64,000 nucleotides of DNA, from positions 1 to 64,000 of the forward strand of contig SUXM01000015.1 in assembly GCA_015060925.1 (NCBI GenBank), in the 5' to 3' direction. Every line of letters starts with the position of its first letter. Position 1 is the first letter of the stretch. The notes below the pieces were generated by a model that saw only the letters and a program-made list of their open reading frames with translations, had not been told where the DNA came from and searched no databases. The position numbers were made by a program, and so were the translations under genes. The stretch is from Parabacteroides distasonis (GTDB taxonomy: Bacteria; Bacteroidota; Bacteroidia; Bacteroidales; Tannerellaceae). Shown here piece by piece: positions 17,418-26,382 of the stretch.

Positions 17418-18702
17418 AGTTTTTACCGGTCATTATCTCAAGCACCATTCGATCGGTGGCCTCCATTCCGACAGAACCGACCGAAGTCAGATTCCGTATT
17501 GACTGGTCAACATCCTCATCGATGATTCCTTCAACAGCGGTAACCACCTTATTCTCCATCGCCATCAAAGCCGACAGCATAGCGGTTGAAACACCACTGG
17601 ACACCTTCATCGCACAACTGGGTTTGGCTCCATCACAAATCATTCCGGTCAGGTTTCCAATCATATTTTTAACGGCATAAGAGATTTGCCTTTTATCTCC
17701 ACCCATCAAATAGGTTATACCGCAACTTGCCCCTGTAGCAGCCACCACACATCCGCAAAGGGCTGCTAAACGACCTAAACTTTGTTTGATATAAATTACC
17801 ATCAAATGGCTTAACATCAACGAACGAATCAGTTGCTCTTCCGAACACTTGATATCTTCTGCAAAAGAGACCACCGGTAAGGTTGCAGCAATACCTTGGT
17901 TGCCACTTCCAGAATTACTCATCACAGGAATCATTGCCCCATCCATACGTGCATCACATGCTGCTGCTGTCATGGCTAACATACGTGTAAAGGTAGAATT
18001 ACCCATATATTTACGTCCATACTCTCCTGTTACAGTCTTACTTACCGTATGTCCATAATTACCTTTGACAGAATCTTCAGCTGCTTTCCTATTCAAATCT
18101 GCCGTTTTTAAAATAAAACGAATCTCCTCAAGAGGCATTTCCATAGCAAACTCATACACTAAAGAGAAAGATAGTTGCAAGTCTCTCTCTTGTTCAGCCA
18201 TACTCTTCGTATCCTCTTTTCTTAAATCAACCAATACCGTTTTATTCTTTTCAACATAAGCAATGTTCGTATGTTCACGACAGATAATGACACAGGCAGA
18301 ATCATTTCCGGCATGGCAACAAACCTCTATATAAAGTTTATCCACATTCTCCTTCAATGCAATATGAATAGATTTTCCTCCGATCATCGCCTTTCCTGCT
18401 TCGACAGCCTCCGGAGTCAAATCTCGTAGCACCTCCAATCCATATTCAGATTTGCCGATCAATGCTCCTAATGCTATTGCTATAGGAAGACCAACCATTC
18501 CTGTTCCGGGAATACCAACCCCCATCGCATTCTTTAAGATATTGGCACTTAAAAAGACCTCTATCTTTTCCGGCTTTTGACCTAATACTTCAGCAGCCTT
18601 TGCTGAAGCCAAAGCGACTGCAATAGGCTCCGTACAACCAATTGCCGGAATTACCTCTTGATTTATCAGTTGAATAATTTGCGTTTGTGTTTGTTTATCC
18701 AT
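17416..18702 (-). CDS. UPF0597 / L-cysteine desulfidase family protein (CyuA-like)
   Basis: A 428-residue protein of the family that includes E. coli YhaM/CyuA and archaeal L-cysteine desulfidase, related to the alpha domain of iron-sulfur serine dehydratase. The N-terminal VIPAIGCTEPIAVALA holds the conserved Cys23. CDGAKPSCAMKVSSG and the GSGNQGIAATLPV loop are the other cluster-binding regions. The known reaction is cysteine to sulfide, ammonia and pyruvate, with serine as a possible alternative. It is the last gene of a five-gene run and follows the SLC13 permease by 21 bp, which hints that the permease handles a sulfur compound or a related acid. Confidence 0.88.
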   Translation of the reverse strand: MDKQTQTQIIQLINQEVIPAIGCTEPIAVALASAKAAEVLGQKPEKIEVFLSANILKNAMGVGIPGTGMVGLPIAIALGALIGKSEYGLEVLRDLTPEAVEAGKAMIGGKSIHIALKENVDKLYIEVCCHAGNDSACVIICREHTNIAYVEKNKTVLVDLRKEDTKSMAEQERDLQLSFSLVYEFAMEMPLEEIRFILKTADLNRKAAEDSVKGNYGHTVSKTVTGEYGRKYMGNSTFTRMLAMTAAACDARMDGAMIPVMSNSGSGNQGIAATLPVVSFAEDIKCSEEQLIRSLMLSHLMVIYIKQSLGRLAALCGCVVAATGASCGITYLMGGDKRQISYAVKNMIGNLTGMICDGAKPSCAMKVSSGVSTAMLSALMAMENKVVTAVEGIIDEDVDQSIRNLTSVGSVGMEATDRMVLEIMTGKN

Positions 18703-18723
18703 CAGATATATTAAACTTTAAAA

Positions 18724-20508
18724 TTATAAAGGGAATAACAATAACGTCATAAATAAGTTTGCCGCCAATATGATGAAATTCATAGGCAAGCCTATACGAG
18801 CAAAATCAATAAAACGATAACCACCCGGACCATATACAATCATGTGCGTCGGAGAACCAATAGGTGTAGCAAAGCTCGATGACACCGAAACCATCAACGC
18901 CACACAGAATGTAAGGGGATTTACATCCAAATTGACAGCCGTTTGATATGCTATCGGGAAAAAGATGGCAGCAGTAGCTGTATTACTTGTAAATTCTGTA
19001 ATGAACGTACCAACCAAACATATACCAAAGATTGCCAAATAGGGATTTCCATCACATACAACAAGTATACCTTGTGAAATCCATTCTGCGATACCTGTCT
19101 CTTGAATAGCCGTACCCAAACTAATACTTCCAGCAAAGATCATCAAAAGACTCCAATCAATACTCTCACGTGCCTGCTCTATCGTACAAAAACGACATAT
19201 GATCATTGCAAAGGCTGCTATAAATGCTGCTTGCAACAAAGACATGTAGCCCAAAGAAGAAACAAGTACCATCGCAATCAAAATCAATGAGGAATAAATG
19301 GTTTGTTTTCCCGGTTTATACAGATTTTCAGACTTTATCTCCAACAGGTCTTTCTTCAAATCTTTAGATATATTAAAACGAGAAGGACACTCTAACAATA
19401 GTGTGTCACCAGCCTTTAATATCACTTCACGTGGACTACCTTTCACCACCTCTCCATGACGAGCGATAGCAACCAAAACCAAGTTATTCGTTTCCTCAAA
19501 AGATATATCACACATACGGGAACCAACCAAAGAGCTTTCAAAACCAACACTACCCATCCGAAGTTTCCGGTTCTTATCCAATTCGTCCAAAGAGAACACA
19601 TGATGGGTTGCATTCACCAATTGGTAGGTCTCACGAAGGTTCATGATCTTCTCTATATCCCCGGAAAAGATCAATCGGTCACCTCCAAAAATAAACTCTT
19701 CATCATCCACAGCTGTGACAACTTCATGGTCTAACCGAATAATTTCTATCAAATGACCACCATCCACATGATTCAAACCAGCTTCTTTCACAGTCTGTCC
19801 GACTAAAGAGGACATGGTTGGCACTAATAACTCGACAGTATAAGTACCTGTTCCCTGCAAAGCATCCTCCGGAGATTGACGGACAGGGATTAACCCACTC
19901 AAAGCAATCACAGACAAAACTCCTATAAACAGACAGAAAAGTCCGACCAATGTTGGGGTAAAAAGGCTAAGAGTAATACCTGTTTCCTGTGTATAAAATC
20001 CGGAGATCAATAGATTTGGAGGAGTTCCAATCAACGTACATATTCCTCCCATACCAGAAGCATAACTGAGAGGTATTAACAACTTAGATGGAGCGACTCC
20101 CAACTTCTTTGCCCAAATACGTACTACTCCGGTAAACAATGCAACCACAGCTGTATTATTCAAAAAAGAGCTAAGTGCTGCTACCGGAACCATCAAACGT
20201 ACAATCGCCCAATGGTATTTCTTTGGAGTTCCCAAACAGTATTTAACCACCCATTGTAAGAATCCGGTATGAACCAATCCACAAATAACGACAAACAAAG
20301 CACCTATCAGCACCACTGTCGAAGAGGAAAAACCAGCAATAACCAAATTCACCGGAATAACCCCACTGACCAACAATAGTCCCATACCTCCCAAAAAGAC
20401 AAAATCAGAAGGTAATTTTGTACAAATTTGTAAGACGAAGACCAAAACTACGACAAAGATGACAAACCATGCCGCGCCACTTAGTCCCCAAAACAGTACT
20501 TCTATCAT
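18724..20508 (-). CDS. SLC13-family permease with two RCK_C (TrkA-C) domains
   Basis: A 594-residue sodium/anion symporter of the SLC13/DASS fold. Five or six helices precede two cytosolic TrkA-C domains (about 226-300 and 310-385, with DRLIFSGD and DTLLLECP end motifs), and a second helix block follows. Conserved permease motifs are SSFLNNTAVVALF and TEFTSNTATAAIFFP. This layout is shared with sulfate and dicarboxylate transporters of the SAC1/SLT type; the substrate cannot be read from sequence alone. The gene is 12 bp after the STAS gene and 21 bp before the cysteine desulfidase-like gene, so regulation by the upstream partner-switch proteins is plausible. Confidence 0.88.
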   Translation of the reverse strand: MIEVLFWGLSGAAWFVIFVVVLVFVLQICTKLPSDFVFLGGMGLLLVSGVIPVNLVIAGFSSSTVVLIGALFVVICGLVHTGFLQWVVKYCLGTPKKYHWAIVRLMVPVAALSSFLNNTAVVALFTGVVRIWAKKLGVAPSKLLIPLSYASGMGGICTLIGTPPNLLISGFYTQETGITLSLFTPTLVGLFCLFIGVLSVIALSGLIPVRQSPEDALQGTGTYTVELLVPTMSSLVGQTVKEAGLNHVDGGHLIEIIRLDHEVVTAVDDEEFIFGGDRLIFSGDIEKIMNLRETYQLVNATHHVFSLDELDKNRKLRMGSVGFESSLVGSRMCDISFEETNNLVLVAIARHGEVVKGSPREVILKAGDTLLLECPSRFNISKDLKKDLLEIKSENLYKPGKQTIYSSLILIAMVLVSSLGYMSLLQAAFIAAFAMIICRFCTIEQARESIDWSLLMIFAGSISLGTAIQETGIAEWISQGILVVCDGNPYLAIFGICLVGTFITEFTSNTATAAIFFPIAYQTAVNLDVNPLTFCVALMVSVSSSFATPIGSPTHMIVYGPGGYRFIDFARIGLPMNFIILAANLFMTLLLFPL

Positions 20509-20520
20509 TCTAAATAATCA

Positions 20521-20823
20521 TTATTGAATAGTCAAAATACGAGAAAAACCTGTTAGGTCCATAACCGAACGTACCTCTGAAGTCAAATTGCGTAAAATAA
20601 ATTTACCTCCTTTAGCTGTAAGTTTTTTATGAGTCGATAAAATAACACGAAGCCCCGAACTACTCACATATTCCAACTTCTCACAATCAAAAACAATCGT
20701 CTTACCATTATCTTCCCAAATTGGTTCAACCTGTTTTTCCAAATCCGGAGCTGTTATTGTATCCACTCTACCTTCAACACTCACAATTGTTTCTTCAAGA
20801 TCTTTTACAATTTTTACTTCCAT
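20521..20823 (-). CDS. STAS-domain anti-sigma-factor-antagonist-like protein
   Basis: A 100-residue stand-alone STAS protein of the SpoIIAA/RsbV type. The phosphorylation loop reads EYVSSSGLRV; Ser55 lines up with the SpoIIAA serine that the partner kinase modifies. The family acts by binding or releasing an RsbW-like kinase. That kinase is encoded 32 bp upstream, and an SLC13 permease 12 bp downstream. Bacteroidetes generally lack sigma B, so the switch output here is probably not a sigma factor; the target is unknown. Confidence 0.9.
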   Translation of the reverse strand: MEVKIVKDLEETIVSVEGRVDTITAPDLEKQVEPIWEDNGKTIVFDCEKLEYVSSSGLRVILSTHKKLTAKGGKFILRNLTSEVRSVMDLTGFSRILTIQ

Positions 20824-20855
20824 AATGTTTTATATACTATAATCGTTAATATTTA

Positions 20856-21272
20856 TCAGTTTAAATTTTTACTTAATGTCAACACATTTTGACCATCAAT
20901 TCTTTGATATTCTACAGTATTCATGATCTGCCGTATCAGAAAGATACCCAAACCACCTATCGGACGTTCTTCCGCAGATAAGGTAACATCTACCTCTTCC
21001 ATTTTTGTCGGATCAAACTCTTTACCCGAATCTGTCAGCACAAAAATCAACTTATCCGCTATTTTCTTTGCAGAGAGAAGCACCTCATGTTCCTCTCCTT
21101 CCGGATAGGCATAAAGAATCACATTGGAAACAGCCTCTTCTAAAACCAAATTCAGATTAAAAACCAAATCTGCCGGTAAACCAAATTCTTCTCCTAACTC
21201 TTCCAAAAAGAGTACTAATTTATTAATTTCAGAAACATTGTTCTGTAAAATCAACTTCTTTTCCATATTCAT
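20856..21272 (-). CDS. RsbW/SpoIIAB-like serine kinase (anti-sigma-type HATPase)
   Basis: A 138-residue HATPase_c_2 protein. The N box is LEEAVSNVILYAYPEGE, the G1 box LTDSGKEFDP and the G2 box RPIGGLGIFLIRQIM, all intact, so ATP binding is expected. These kinases phosphorylate a STAS partner and sequester another protein. The STAS gene is immediately downstream. MNMEKK at 21272 is the likely start, 24 bp after the RelA-domain gene. No transmembrane or sensor domain is present. Confidence 0.9.
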   Translation of the reverse strand: MNMEKKLILQNNVSEINKLVLFLEELGEEFGLPADLVFNLNLVLEEAVSNVILYAYPEGEEHEVLLSAKKIADKLIFVLTDSGKEFDPTKMEEVDVTLSAEERPIGGLGIFLIRQIMNTVEYQRIDGQNVLTLSKNLN

Positions 21273-21296
21273 CTCCTAAATAAAACTCCATTATAA

Positions 21297-22181
21297 TTAT
21301 GAAGCCAAGAAATCATCCAACATCTGACGTACCTCATCTGTCTCTAAAGCCTGCAAGGCTGGGTTCATCATCTCTATACGATTAATTAAGTACAACAGAT
21401 TATCAAATGTCAACGTTATAGCACCTTTATGATTCAACATCGTAAGAATAAAAATCATACGATCTACATTTAGAACTGCCTCTGCTATAGCTGGATTGGA
21501 AGATAGAAAATCATTCACCGATGAAGAGAAATCATCGTTCTTTATACGCAGATGCATCTTATTTCGAAGCATTGCCCTATAATTACCTTGACGCAGATTC
21601 ATACGTGAGATATCATCAAAAAGAGCTTTCATATTCCATTCTGCTGTCTCAAGTGTCGCAATAAGTCCGTTTAACGTACGAGAATAAGAATCACACCCCA
21701 CCCAATCCTCTTTGCATTTATAACGCAAATCATGTTCTACCTCATGCCATCCTTCGGAAAAGATTGTACGAATTTGCACTTCATACGTATTATCGATATA
21801 AGGGGCATATTCTGCCGGTAAAGATTTACGGAAATCCTCTACATATTCTGCCGGGATATTACAAGTAAGATTTAATCGTTGAGGGCGGAAAGTCGTAGAA
21901 TCCAATTCATCAATGGAACTATCAACAATCTCTCCATAACTAAAATAAAAGGCCAATGCCTCTACATCATCCTGGAAATAGGCAACAATACGCAGACCTA
22001 TCATATCTTGTATCTTAGAGATACCGCTACGATATTTATCACCTTTAATTTCCATCTTATGAGCAAGTGACTTTTCTGTCTTCACCCGGGAAAAAAGACG
22101 GAACATCATACCGCACTTATTCAACTGGTCTGCCAAACCTGTCTCCAAACAGTCTGCTATCGTTCTAAGTGTATTATCCAT
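21297..22181 (-). CDS. RelA/SpoT-domain protein with an altered G-loop
   Basis: A 294-residue single-domain protein with the (p)ppGpp synthetase fold. The motifs R-x-K-x-x-x-S (32-38), KIQDMIGLRIV (56-66, with Asp59 and Arg64), EVQIRT (134-139) and GWHEVEHDLRYK (144-155) are present. The segment that usually carries NGY-x-S-x-H, which stacks the acceptor nucleotide, reads instead STTFRPQRLNLTCNIP (about 95-110), with no Tyr or His. Synthetase activity is therefore doubtful, or the substrate differs. There is no HD hydrolase, TGS or ACT domain. The C-terminal about 130 residues are helical and unrecognised. It leads a five-gene run with an RsbW-like kinase and a STAS protein. Confidence 0.85.
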   Translation of the reverse strand: MDNTLRTIADCLETGLADQLNKCGMMFRLFSRVKTEKSLAHKMEIKGDKYRSGISKIQDMIGLRIVAYFQDDVEALAFYFSYGEIVDSSIDELDSTTFRPQRLNLTCNIPAEYVEDFRKSLPAEYAPYIDNTYEVQIRTIFSEGWHEVEHDLRYKCKEDWVGCDSYSRTLNGLIATLETAEWNMKALFDDISRMNLRQGNYRAMLRNKMHLRIKNDDFSSSVNDFLSSNPAIAEAVLNVDRMIFILTMLNHKGAITLTFDNLLYLINRIEMMNPALQALETDEVRQMLDDFLAS

Positions 22182-22205
22182 CTATTTATCTCTTTTAGAA
22201 TTTCA

Positions 22206-22235
22206 CAAATATACAACACGAATTGACATTTATTG
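22206..22235 (-). promoter_or_regulatory. Promoter of the RelA-domain operon
   Basis: On the minus strand the -7 box TATATTTG (22206-22213) lies about 25 bp before the start codon. A TTG is found about 22 bp further upstream, slightly longer than the usual spacing. It overlaps the helicase promoter on the other strand, so the two divergent units may influence each other. Confidence 0.55.
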
Positions 22236-22265
22236 CAAGTTATAATCAAACTTTTTATAATTTTG
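22233..22265 (+). promoter_or_regulatory. Promoter of the SF1 helicase gene
   Basis: TAATTTTG at 22258-22265 fits the Bacteroidetes -7 box, with TTG at 22233-22235. The predicted start of transcription is about 25 bp before the helicase ATG at 22297. Confidence 0.55.
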
Positions 22266-22296
22266 CCCTGCTAAAAACCAATTAGGAAATAAAATC

Positions 22297-24246
22297 ATGT
22301 CTCTCCAAACGGAACTCCAACAGCAATACGATCTTCTTCAGAAAGAGTTTGAATATGAAAAAGAACTGTTTCGTGAGCAGACCGAACGAACTGGTATCCA
22401 TCGGCGCATCAGTCAAGGTTTCTGTTGGTATCCGATAACAATTGGCAAAAGTTATTACAATTCCCTTAACCAGTTGGTTGTTGAAATCGAACGTAAGGAA
22501 GAAAAAGAGACCGAACATAACTTTGAATATGGCAAGCCGGTCTGTTTCTTTACGACCGATTTGGGTGGTAAGCCTCATTACTTCAACTTCTCTTCCGTAA
22601 TCAGTTATGTGCAAGAAGATTGTATGGTTGTTAGTTTGCCTTCACCCGAAGCCTATATGGATCTACAAAGTGGTTATGAAATTGGAGTCCAACTCTACTT
22701 TGATGAGACCAGCTATAAAACGATGTTCAATGCCCTGCAATCAGTCATGCAGGCCAAAGGCAACCGGTTAGCCTATTTGCGTGACGTTCTGTTAGGACAA
22801 TCCCCTATTAGCAAACGGCAACTCTTCCCGATGCGTTTCCCTTGGCTGAATGTATCCCAAGAAGAGGCTGTTAACCATGTTTTGGCAGCGAAAGAGGTCG
22901 CTATCGTACATGGACCTCCGGGGACAGGAAAAACCACCACATTGGTAGAGGCCATTTATGAGACCCTTCATCGGGAAAACCAAGTGTTGGTTTGTGCCCA
23001 AAGTAATACGGCTGTCGATTGGATTTCAGAAAAGTTAGTGGATCGAGGGATTCATGTGCTTCGTATAGGCAATCCGACACGAGTAAACGACAAGATGCTC
23101 TCTTTCACTTACGAACGCCGTTTTGAATCCCATCCGGATTATGCTGAACTTTGGGGTATCCGAAAAGCAATCCGGGAGATACAATCCAATCTCAAGAAAA
23201 AGAGCTACAGCGAAAGGGAGACTGCCCGTAACCGTCTATCCCGACTTCGTTTCCGGGCAACAGAATTAGAGGTAAAAATCGATGCAGATCTTTTTAGTGA
23301 AGCACGTGTGGTTGCCTGTACGTTAGTCGGTTCTGCCAATCGTGTATTGACCAACCATACCTTCACAACTCTTTTCATAGACGAAGCGGCACAAGCACTT
23401 GAAGCAGCCTGTTGGATTGCCATCGGAAAAGCGGATCGGGTCATATTAGCAGGTGATCACCACCAGCTCCCTCCTACTATCAAATGTATGGAAGCAGCAC
23501 GTGGCGGATTGGATCAAACACTGATGCAAAAGATTGCTAAGCGGAAACCAGAGACAGTCTCTCTTTTGAAGATTCAATACCGGATGCATGACGAAATCAT
23601 GCGTTTTTCATCCCATTGGTTCTATCATGGAGAATTACAATCTGCACCGGAGGTTAAGAATCGAGGCATCTTGACTTTTGACACCCCTATCGTCTGGATA
23701 GATACCTCCGAGTACCATTTTGAGGAGGAGCAATATGCAGATAGTTTAAGCCGTATCAATAAAGAGGAGGCCGACTTATTAGTCTCTACCTTACAATCTT
23801 ACATTGAAAAAATCAGCAAAGAACGAGTCTTAGACGAACGGATTGATTTCGGGTTGATTTCTCCTTATAAATCACAGGTACAATACATACGAAAACTTAT
23901 TAAACGGAATGCCTTCTTCAAACCTTTCCGGCAACTCATTACGGTTCATACCGTGGATGGTTTCCAAGGACAAGAGCGTGATGTAATCATGATCAGCCTC
24001 GTCCGTGCCAACGACCAAGGACAAATCGGTTTCCTTCATGACCTACGCCGCATGAATGTTGCCATCACCCGTGCCCGTATGAAACTCATCATTTTGGGAG
24101 ATGCCTCCACGCTCACCCGGCACAAATTCTACAAAGCCCTATACAACTACATCCAAGAGCAAGGAATCACCATCCAAGTTCAACATAAGACAGATCAAAA
24201 CACCGGTGCTTCAGCTTCAAGTGACGGGACATTACCTTTAACCTGA
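22297..24246 (+). CDS. Superfamily 1 DNA/RNA helicase (UPF1/IGHMBP2-like)
   Basis: A 649-residue helicase with a complete set of SF1B motifs: VHGPPGTGKTTT (motif I, about 204-215), QSNTAVD (Ia), DEAAQALE (II), GDHHQLPPT (III), QYRMHDEI (IV), VDGFQGQERDVI (V) and MNVAITRARMKL (VI). The N-terminal about 150 residues form the beta-barrel/stalk region typical of this family. It likely unwinds nucleic acid 5' to 3'; the cellular role is not clear from context. Its last 52 bases overlap the 3' end of the convergent GH43 gene, so the two C-termini are encoded on opposite strands of the same DNA. Confidence 0.93.
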   Translation: MSLQTELQQQYDLLQKEFEYEKELFREQTERTGIHRRISQGFCWYPITIGKSYYNSLNQLVVEIERKEEKETEHNFEYGKPVCFFTTDLGGKPHYFNFSSVISYVQEDCMVVSLPSPEAYMDLQSGYEIGVQLYFDETSYKTMFNALQSVMQAKGNRLAYLRDVLLGQSPISKRQLFPMRFPWLNVSQEEAVNHVLAAKEVAIVHGPPGTGKTTTLVEAIYETLHRENQVLVCAQSNTAVDWISEKLVDRGIHVLRIGNPTRVNDKMLSFTYERRFESHPDYAELWGIRKAIREIQSNLKKKSYSERETARNRLSRLRFRATELEVKIDADLFSEARVVACTLVGSANRVLTNHTFTTLFIDEAAQALEAACWIAIGKADRVILAGDHHQLPPTIKCMEAARGGLDQTLMQKIAKRKPETVSLLKIQYRMHDEIMRFSSHWFYHGELQSAPEVKNRGILTFDTPIVWIDTSEYHFEEEQYADSLSRINKEEADLLVSTLQSYIEKISKERVLDERIDFGLISPYKSQVQYIRKLIKRNAFFKPFRQLITVHTVDGFQGQERDVIMISLVRANDQGQIGFLHDLRRMNVAITRARMKLIILGDASTLTRHKFYKALYNYIQEQGITIQVQHKTDQNTGASASSDGTLPLT

Positions 24247-25199
24247 GGCCATCCCTCTTCCCATTCCACTTTATCCATCAGCAACATACGACCATTGGGA
24301 TTGGAAACTTTAAAAGCATGATAAAATATCCAATCCGAACCAGCCATGTCTTTTACGATTTCAGAGTTATGTCCGGTTCCGACAAAAGAATCAGTCTTAT
24401 GAATCAAAATCTCATGTTTGTTATCCAGCATTTTGCCACCTTGTTTATCGACATAAGGACCAAACAAATTATCTGAACGCCCGACAACTGTCGTATAAGT
24501 ACTCTTTAATCCCTCACAGCAACTGCCTACAGAAGCAAACAGATAATAATATCCATCCCTTTTATGAACATAAGTACCCTCATACGCTTTACCTGCTATC
24601 TGTTTTGGAGTAGCACCCTCTTTCAGATTTAGCCCATCATCTGACAATTCAATATAATAAATTCCTCTAAAGCTCCCCCAAAAAAGGAACTTTCTTCCAT
24701 TATCTTCTATATAAAAAGGATCAATCGAATTCTGCACATCAATCTCATTGCTCCGGAACAGTTTACCATAATCTGTGAAAGGGCCTTCAGGTTTATCAGC
24801 GACAGCACGACCAATACCACAAGTCCATTCGCCACCCCATACAGACATTGAATAAAACAATACATATTTATCCCCTATCTTATTGATATCCGGAGCCCAG
24901 ACACTACCCTTTTCTTCAAAGTTCGGGCGCCCCTCTTTCGTAAAAGCAGTTCCCACATATTCCCAATCCACCAAATTCTTAGAACGGTAAATAGGCAATT
25001 GACGAGCAGATTCTGTCGAATACAGATAGAAACAACCATCATCACCCTTGATGACAGTCGGATCCGGCAGATTACCTTCAATAATCGGATTATGATAAAC
25101 CTTAGTAGGTTCCTCCATTGCAGCATTTTTCTCAAAGGAAGAAGAAAAAGAACATGCAGTCATGTATCCTAAAACAGATAGAAAAAGTAGTTTTTTCAT
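24195..25199 (-). CDS. Glycoside hydrolase family 43 lipoprotein (arabinosidase/xylosidase type)
   Basis: A 334-residue secreted five-bladed beta-propeller enzyme. The signal peptide ends in GYMTAC, giving a lipidated Cys16. GH43 residues visible are the catalytic-base region NLPDPTVIK, the pKa-modulating aspartate in NSIDPFYIED and the acid glutamate in YEGTYVHKRDGYYYLF. These enzymes remove alpha-L-arabinose or beta-xylose from plant polysaccharides; substrate choice is not readable here. Ribulokinase, transketolase and rpiB at 57200-61445 would process the released pentose. No SusC/SusD pair is nearby, so it is an isolated enzyme rather than part of a visible polysaccharide utilization locus. 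Confidence 0.9.
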   Translation of the reverse strand: MKKLLFLSVLGYMTACSFSSSFEKNAAMEEPTKVYHNPIIEGNLPDPTVIKGDDGCFYLYSTESARQLPIYRSKNLVDWEYVGTAFTKEGRPNFEEKGSVWAPDINKIGDKYVLFYSMSVWGGEWTCGIGRAVADKPEGPFTDYGKLFRSNEIDVQNSIDPFYIEDNGRKFLFWGSFRGIYYIELSDDGLNLKEGATPKQIAGKAYEGTYVHKRDGYYYLFASVGSCCEGLKSTYTTVVGRSDNLFGPYVDKQGGKMLDNKHEILIHKTDSFVGTGHNSEIVKDMAGSDWIFYHAFKVSNPNGRMLLMDKVEWEEGWPQVKGNVPSLEAEAPVF

Positions 25200-25300
25200 A
25201 TAAATATCCCATCAAGTTACAGAAAACAAAGTTATGGAAAAACGTTCAAAAACTACTTAATATGTAAAGATTTTAATCATTATTTTCATCTTCATATTTG

Positions 25301-25308
25301 TATCTTTG
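25301..25308 (+). promoter_or_regulatory. -7 promoter box of the EamA transporter gene
   Basis: TATCTTTG matches the Bacteroidetes -7 consensus exactly. Transcription would begin near 25315, which rules out the in-frame start at 25298 and decides for an ATG at 25322 or 25343. No clear -33 element is seen. Confidence 0.55.
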
Positions 25309-25342
25309 CATCGGTAAAAAGATGCTACATGCTATATTGGAT

Positions 25343-26233
25343 ATGAAAAATCTAAGTAAAAGTGCCATAATTGGTTATCCTGCCGGTATTATTACCGGAA
25401 TCACCTACGGACTGAATCCACTCTTTGCCATGCCACTGATGAACCAAGGAGCAGCTATCGAGTCCATTCTTTTTTTTCGTTACTTTTTTGCAGTAGTTAT
25501 ACTTGGTGTATTCCTGTTTCTCAATAAAAAGTTATTCAAGATTTCCGGTAAACAAGCAGGTATATTACTTGTTTTAGGACTTCTGTACACCATGAGCAGT
25601 ATCTTCCTTTTCGAGGCTTACCACTACATTGCATCCGGACTGGCGACCACACTTATCTTCCTCTACCCCGTATTAGTAGCCATCATTATGGTCTTTCTGG
25701 GAGTAGTACCTTCATGGCCTGTTTGGTTAGCTATTGCAGCCACATTTAGCGGTGTAGTCATCATGACGCAAAGCAGTAGTGGTGAAGAGATAAATCCTAT
25801 AGGCGTTATACTGTCATTGGGTTCTGCATTTGTCTATGCATTGTTTATCGTCATCATTAACCGAAGCAAGACAATCGCTTCCATTTCCAACTCGCTACTG
25901 ACATTCTACGCACTTTCGGTAGGAGCAATTATCTTTCTGGGTAAGATAGCCTTTTCGGATACCCCGATCACTGCCGGCATTACCAATTGTGGAGATTGGC
26001 TCAATCTTGTCGGATTGGCCCTACTTCCAACCATCGTGTCCACAGCTACCTTAGCCGTAGCAACTCGCAATATCGGAGCAACCAAGGCGTCAGTACTGGG
26101 TGTATTCGAGCCTATAACTGCCATACTGGTAGGTACGCTTATGTTCAACGAAGCATTGACTACCAATATTATAACGGGGATAGGCATTGCTATGATAGCA
26201 GTAACATTTATGATTTTAGTGACAAAACGATAA
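25343..26233 (+). CDS. EamA/DMT-family transporter
   Basis: A 296-residue inner-membrane protein with ten predicted helices in two EamA repeats, the drug/metabolite transporter fold. Motifs such as RYFFAVVILGVF in the first half and GVFEPITAILVGTLMFNE in the second are typical of the family. It probably exports or imports a small metabolite; the substrate is unknown. I choose the ATG at 25343 (MKNLSKSAIIGYPAG) because the promoter covers the first upstream candidate; an ATG at 25322 is also possible. Confidence 0.88.
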   Translation: MKNLSKSAIIGYPAGIITGITYGLNPLFAMPLMNQGAAIESILFFRYFFAVVILGVFLFLNKKLFKISGKQAGILLVLGLLYTMSSIFLFEAYHYIASGLATTLIFLYPVLVAIIMVFLGVVPSWPVWLAIAATFSGVVIMTQSSSGEEINPIGVILSLGSAFVYALFIVIINRSKTIASISNSLLTFYALSVGAIIFLGKIAFSDTPITAGITNCGDWLNLVGLALLPTIVSTATLAVATRNIGATKASVLGVFEPITAILVGTLMFNEALTTNIITGIGIAMIAVTFMILVTKR

Positions 26234-26328
26234 TAAAACCTTAGTTAGTTCTTTATCTTTACCATGCAGGGAACTACAGTTTCGGTTCGAGAGATTAAGT
26301 ATATGTTTCTCTTTTTAGAAAATATATC

Positions 26329-26336
26329 TATTTTTG
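26329..26336 (+). promoter_or_regulatory. Possible -7 box of the cytochrome bd operon
   Basis: TATTTTTG fits TAnnTTTG and lies 47 bp before the DUF4492 start codon. The -33 element is not convincing, so confidence is limited. The 26234-26328 segment upstream shows no other feature. Confidence 0.35.
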
Positions 26337-26382
26337 TATTGTTTCTTTTGAGACAGTCATATTTCTAAATATATGCATTGCC

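Noticed and set aside
20521..22181. A sigma-B style general stress regulon
   Set aside because: A kinase and STAS protein are present, but no sigma factor, phosphatase or sigma-B promoter is seen, and the phylum generally lacks sigma B.
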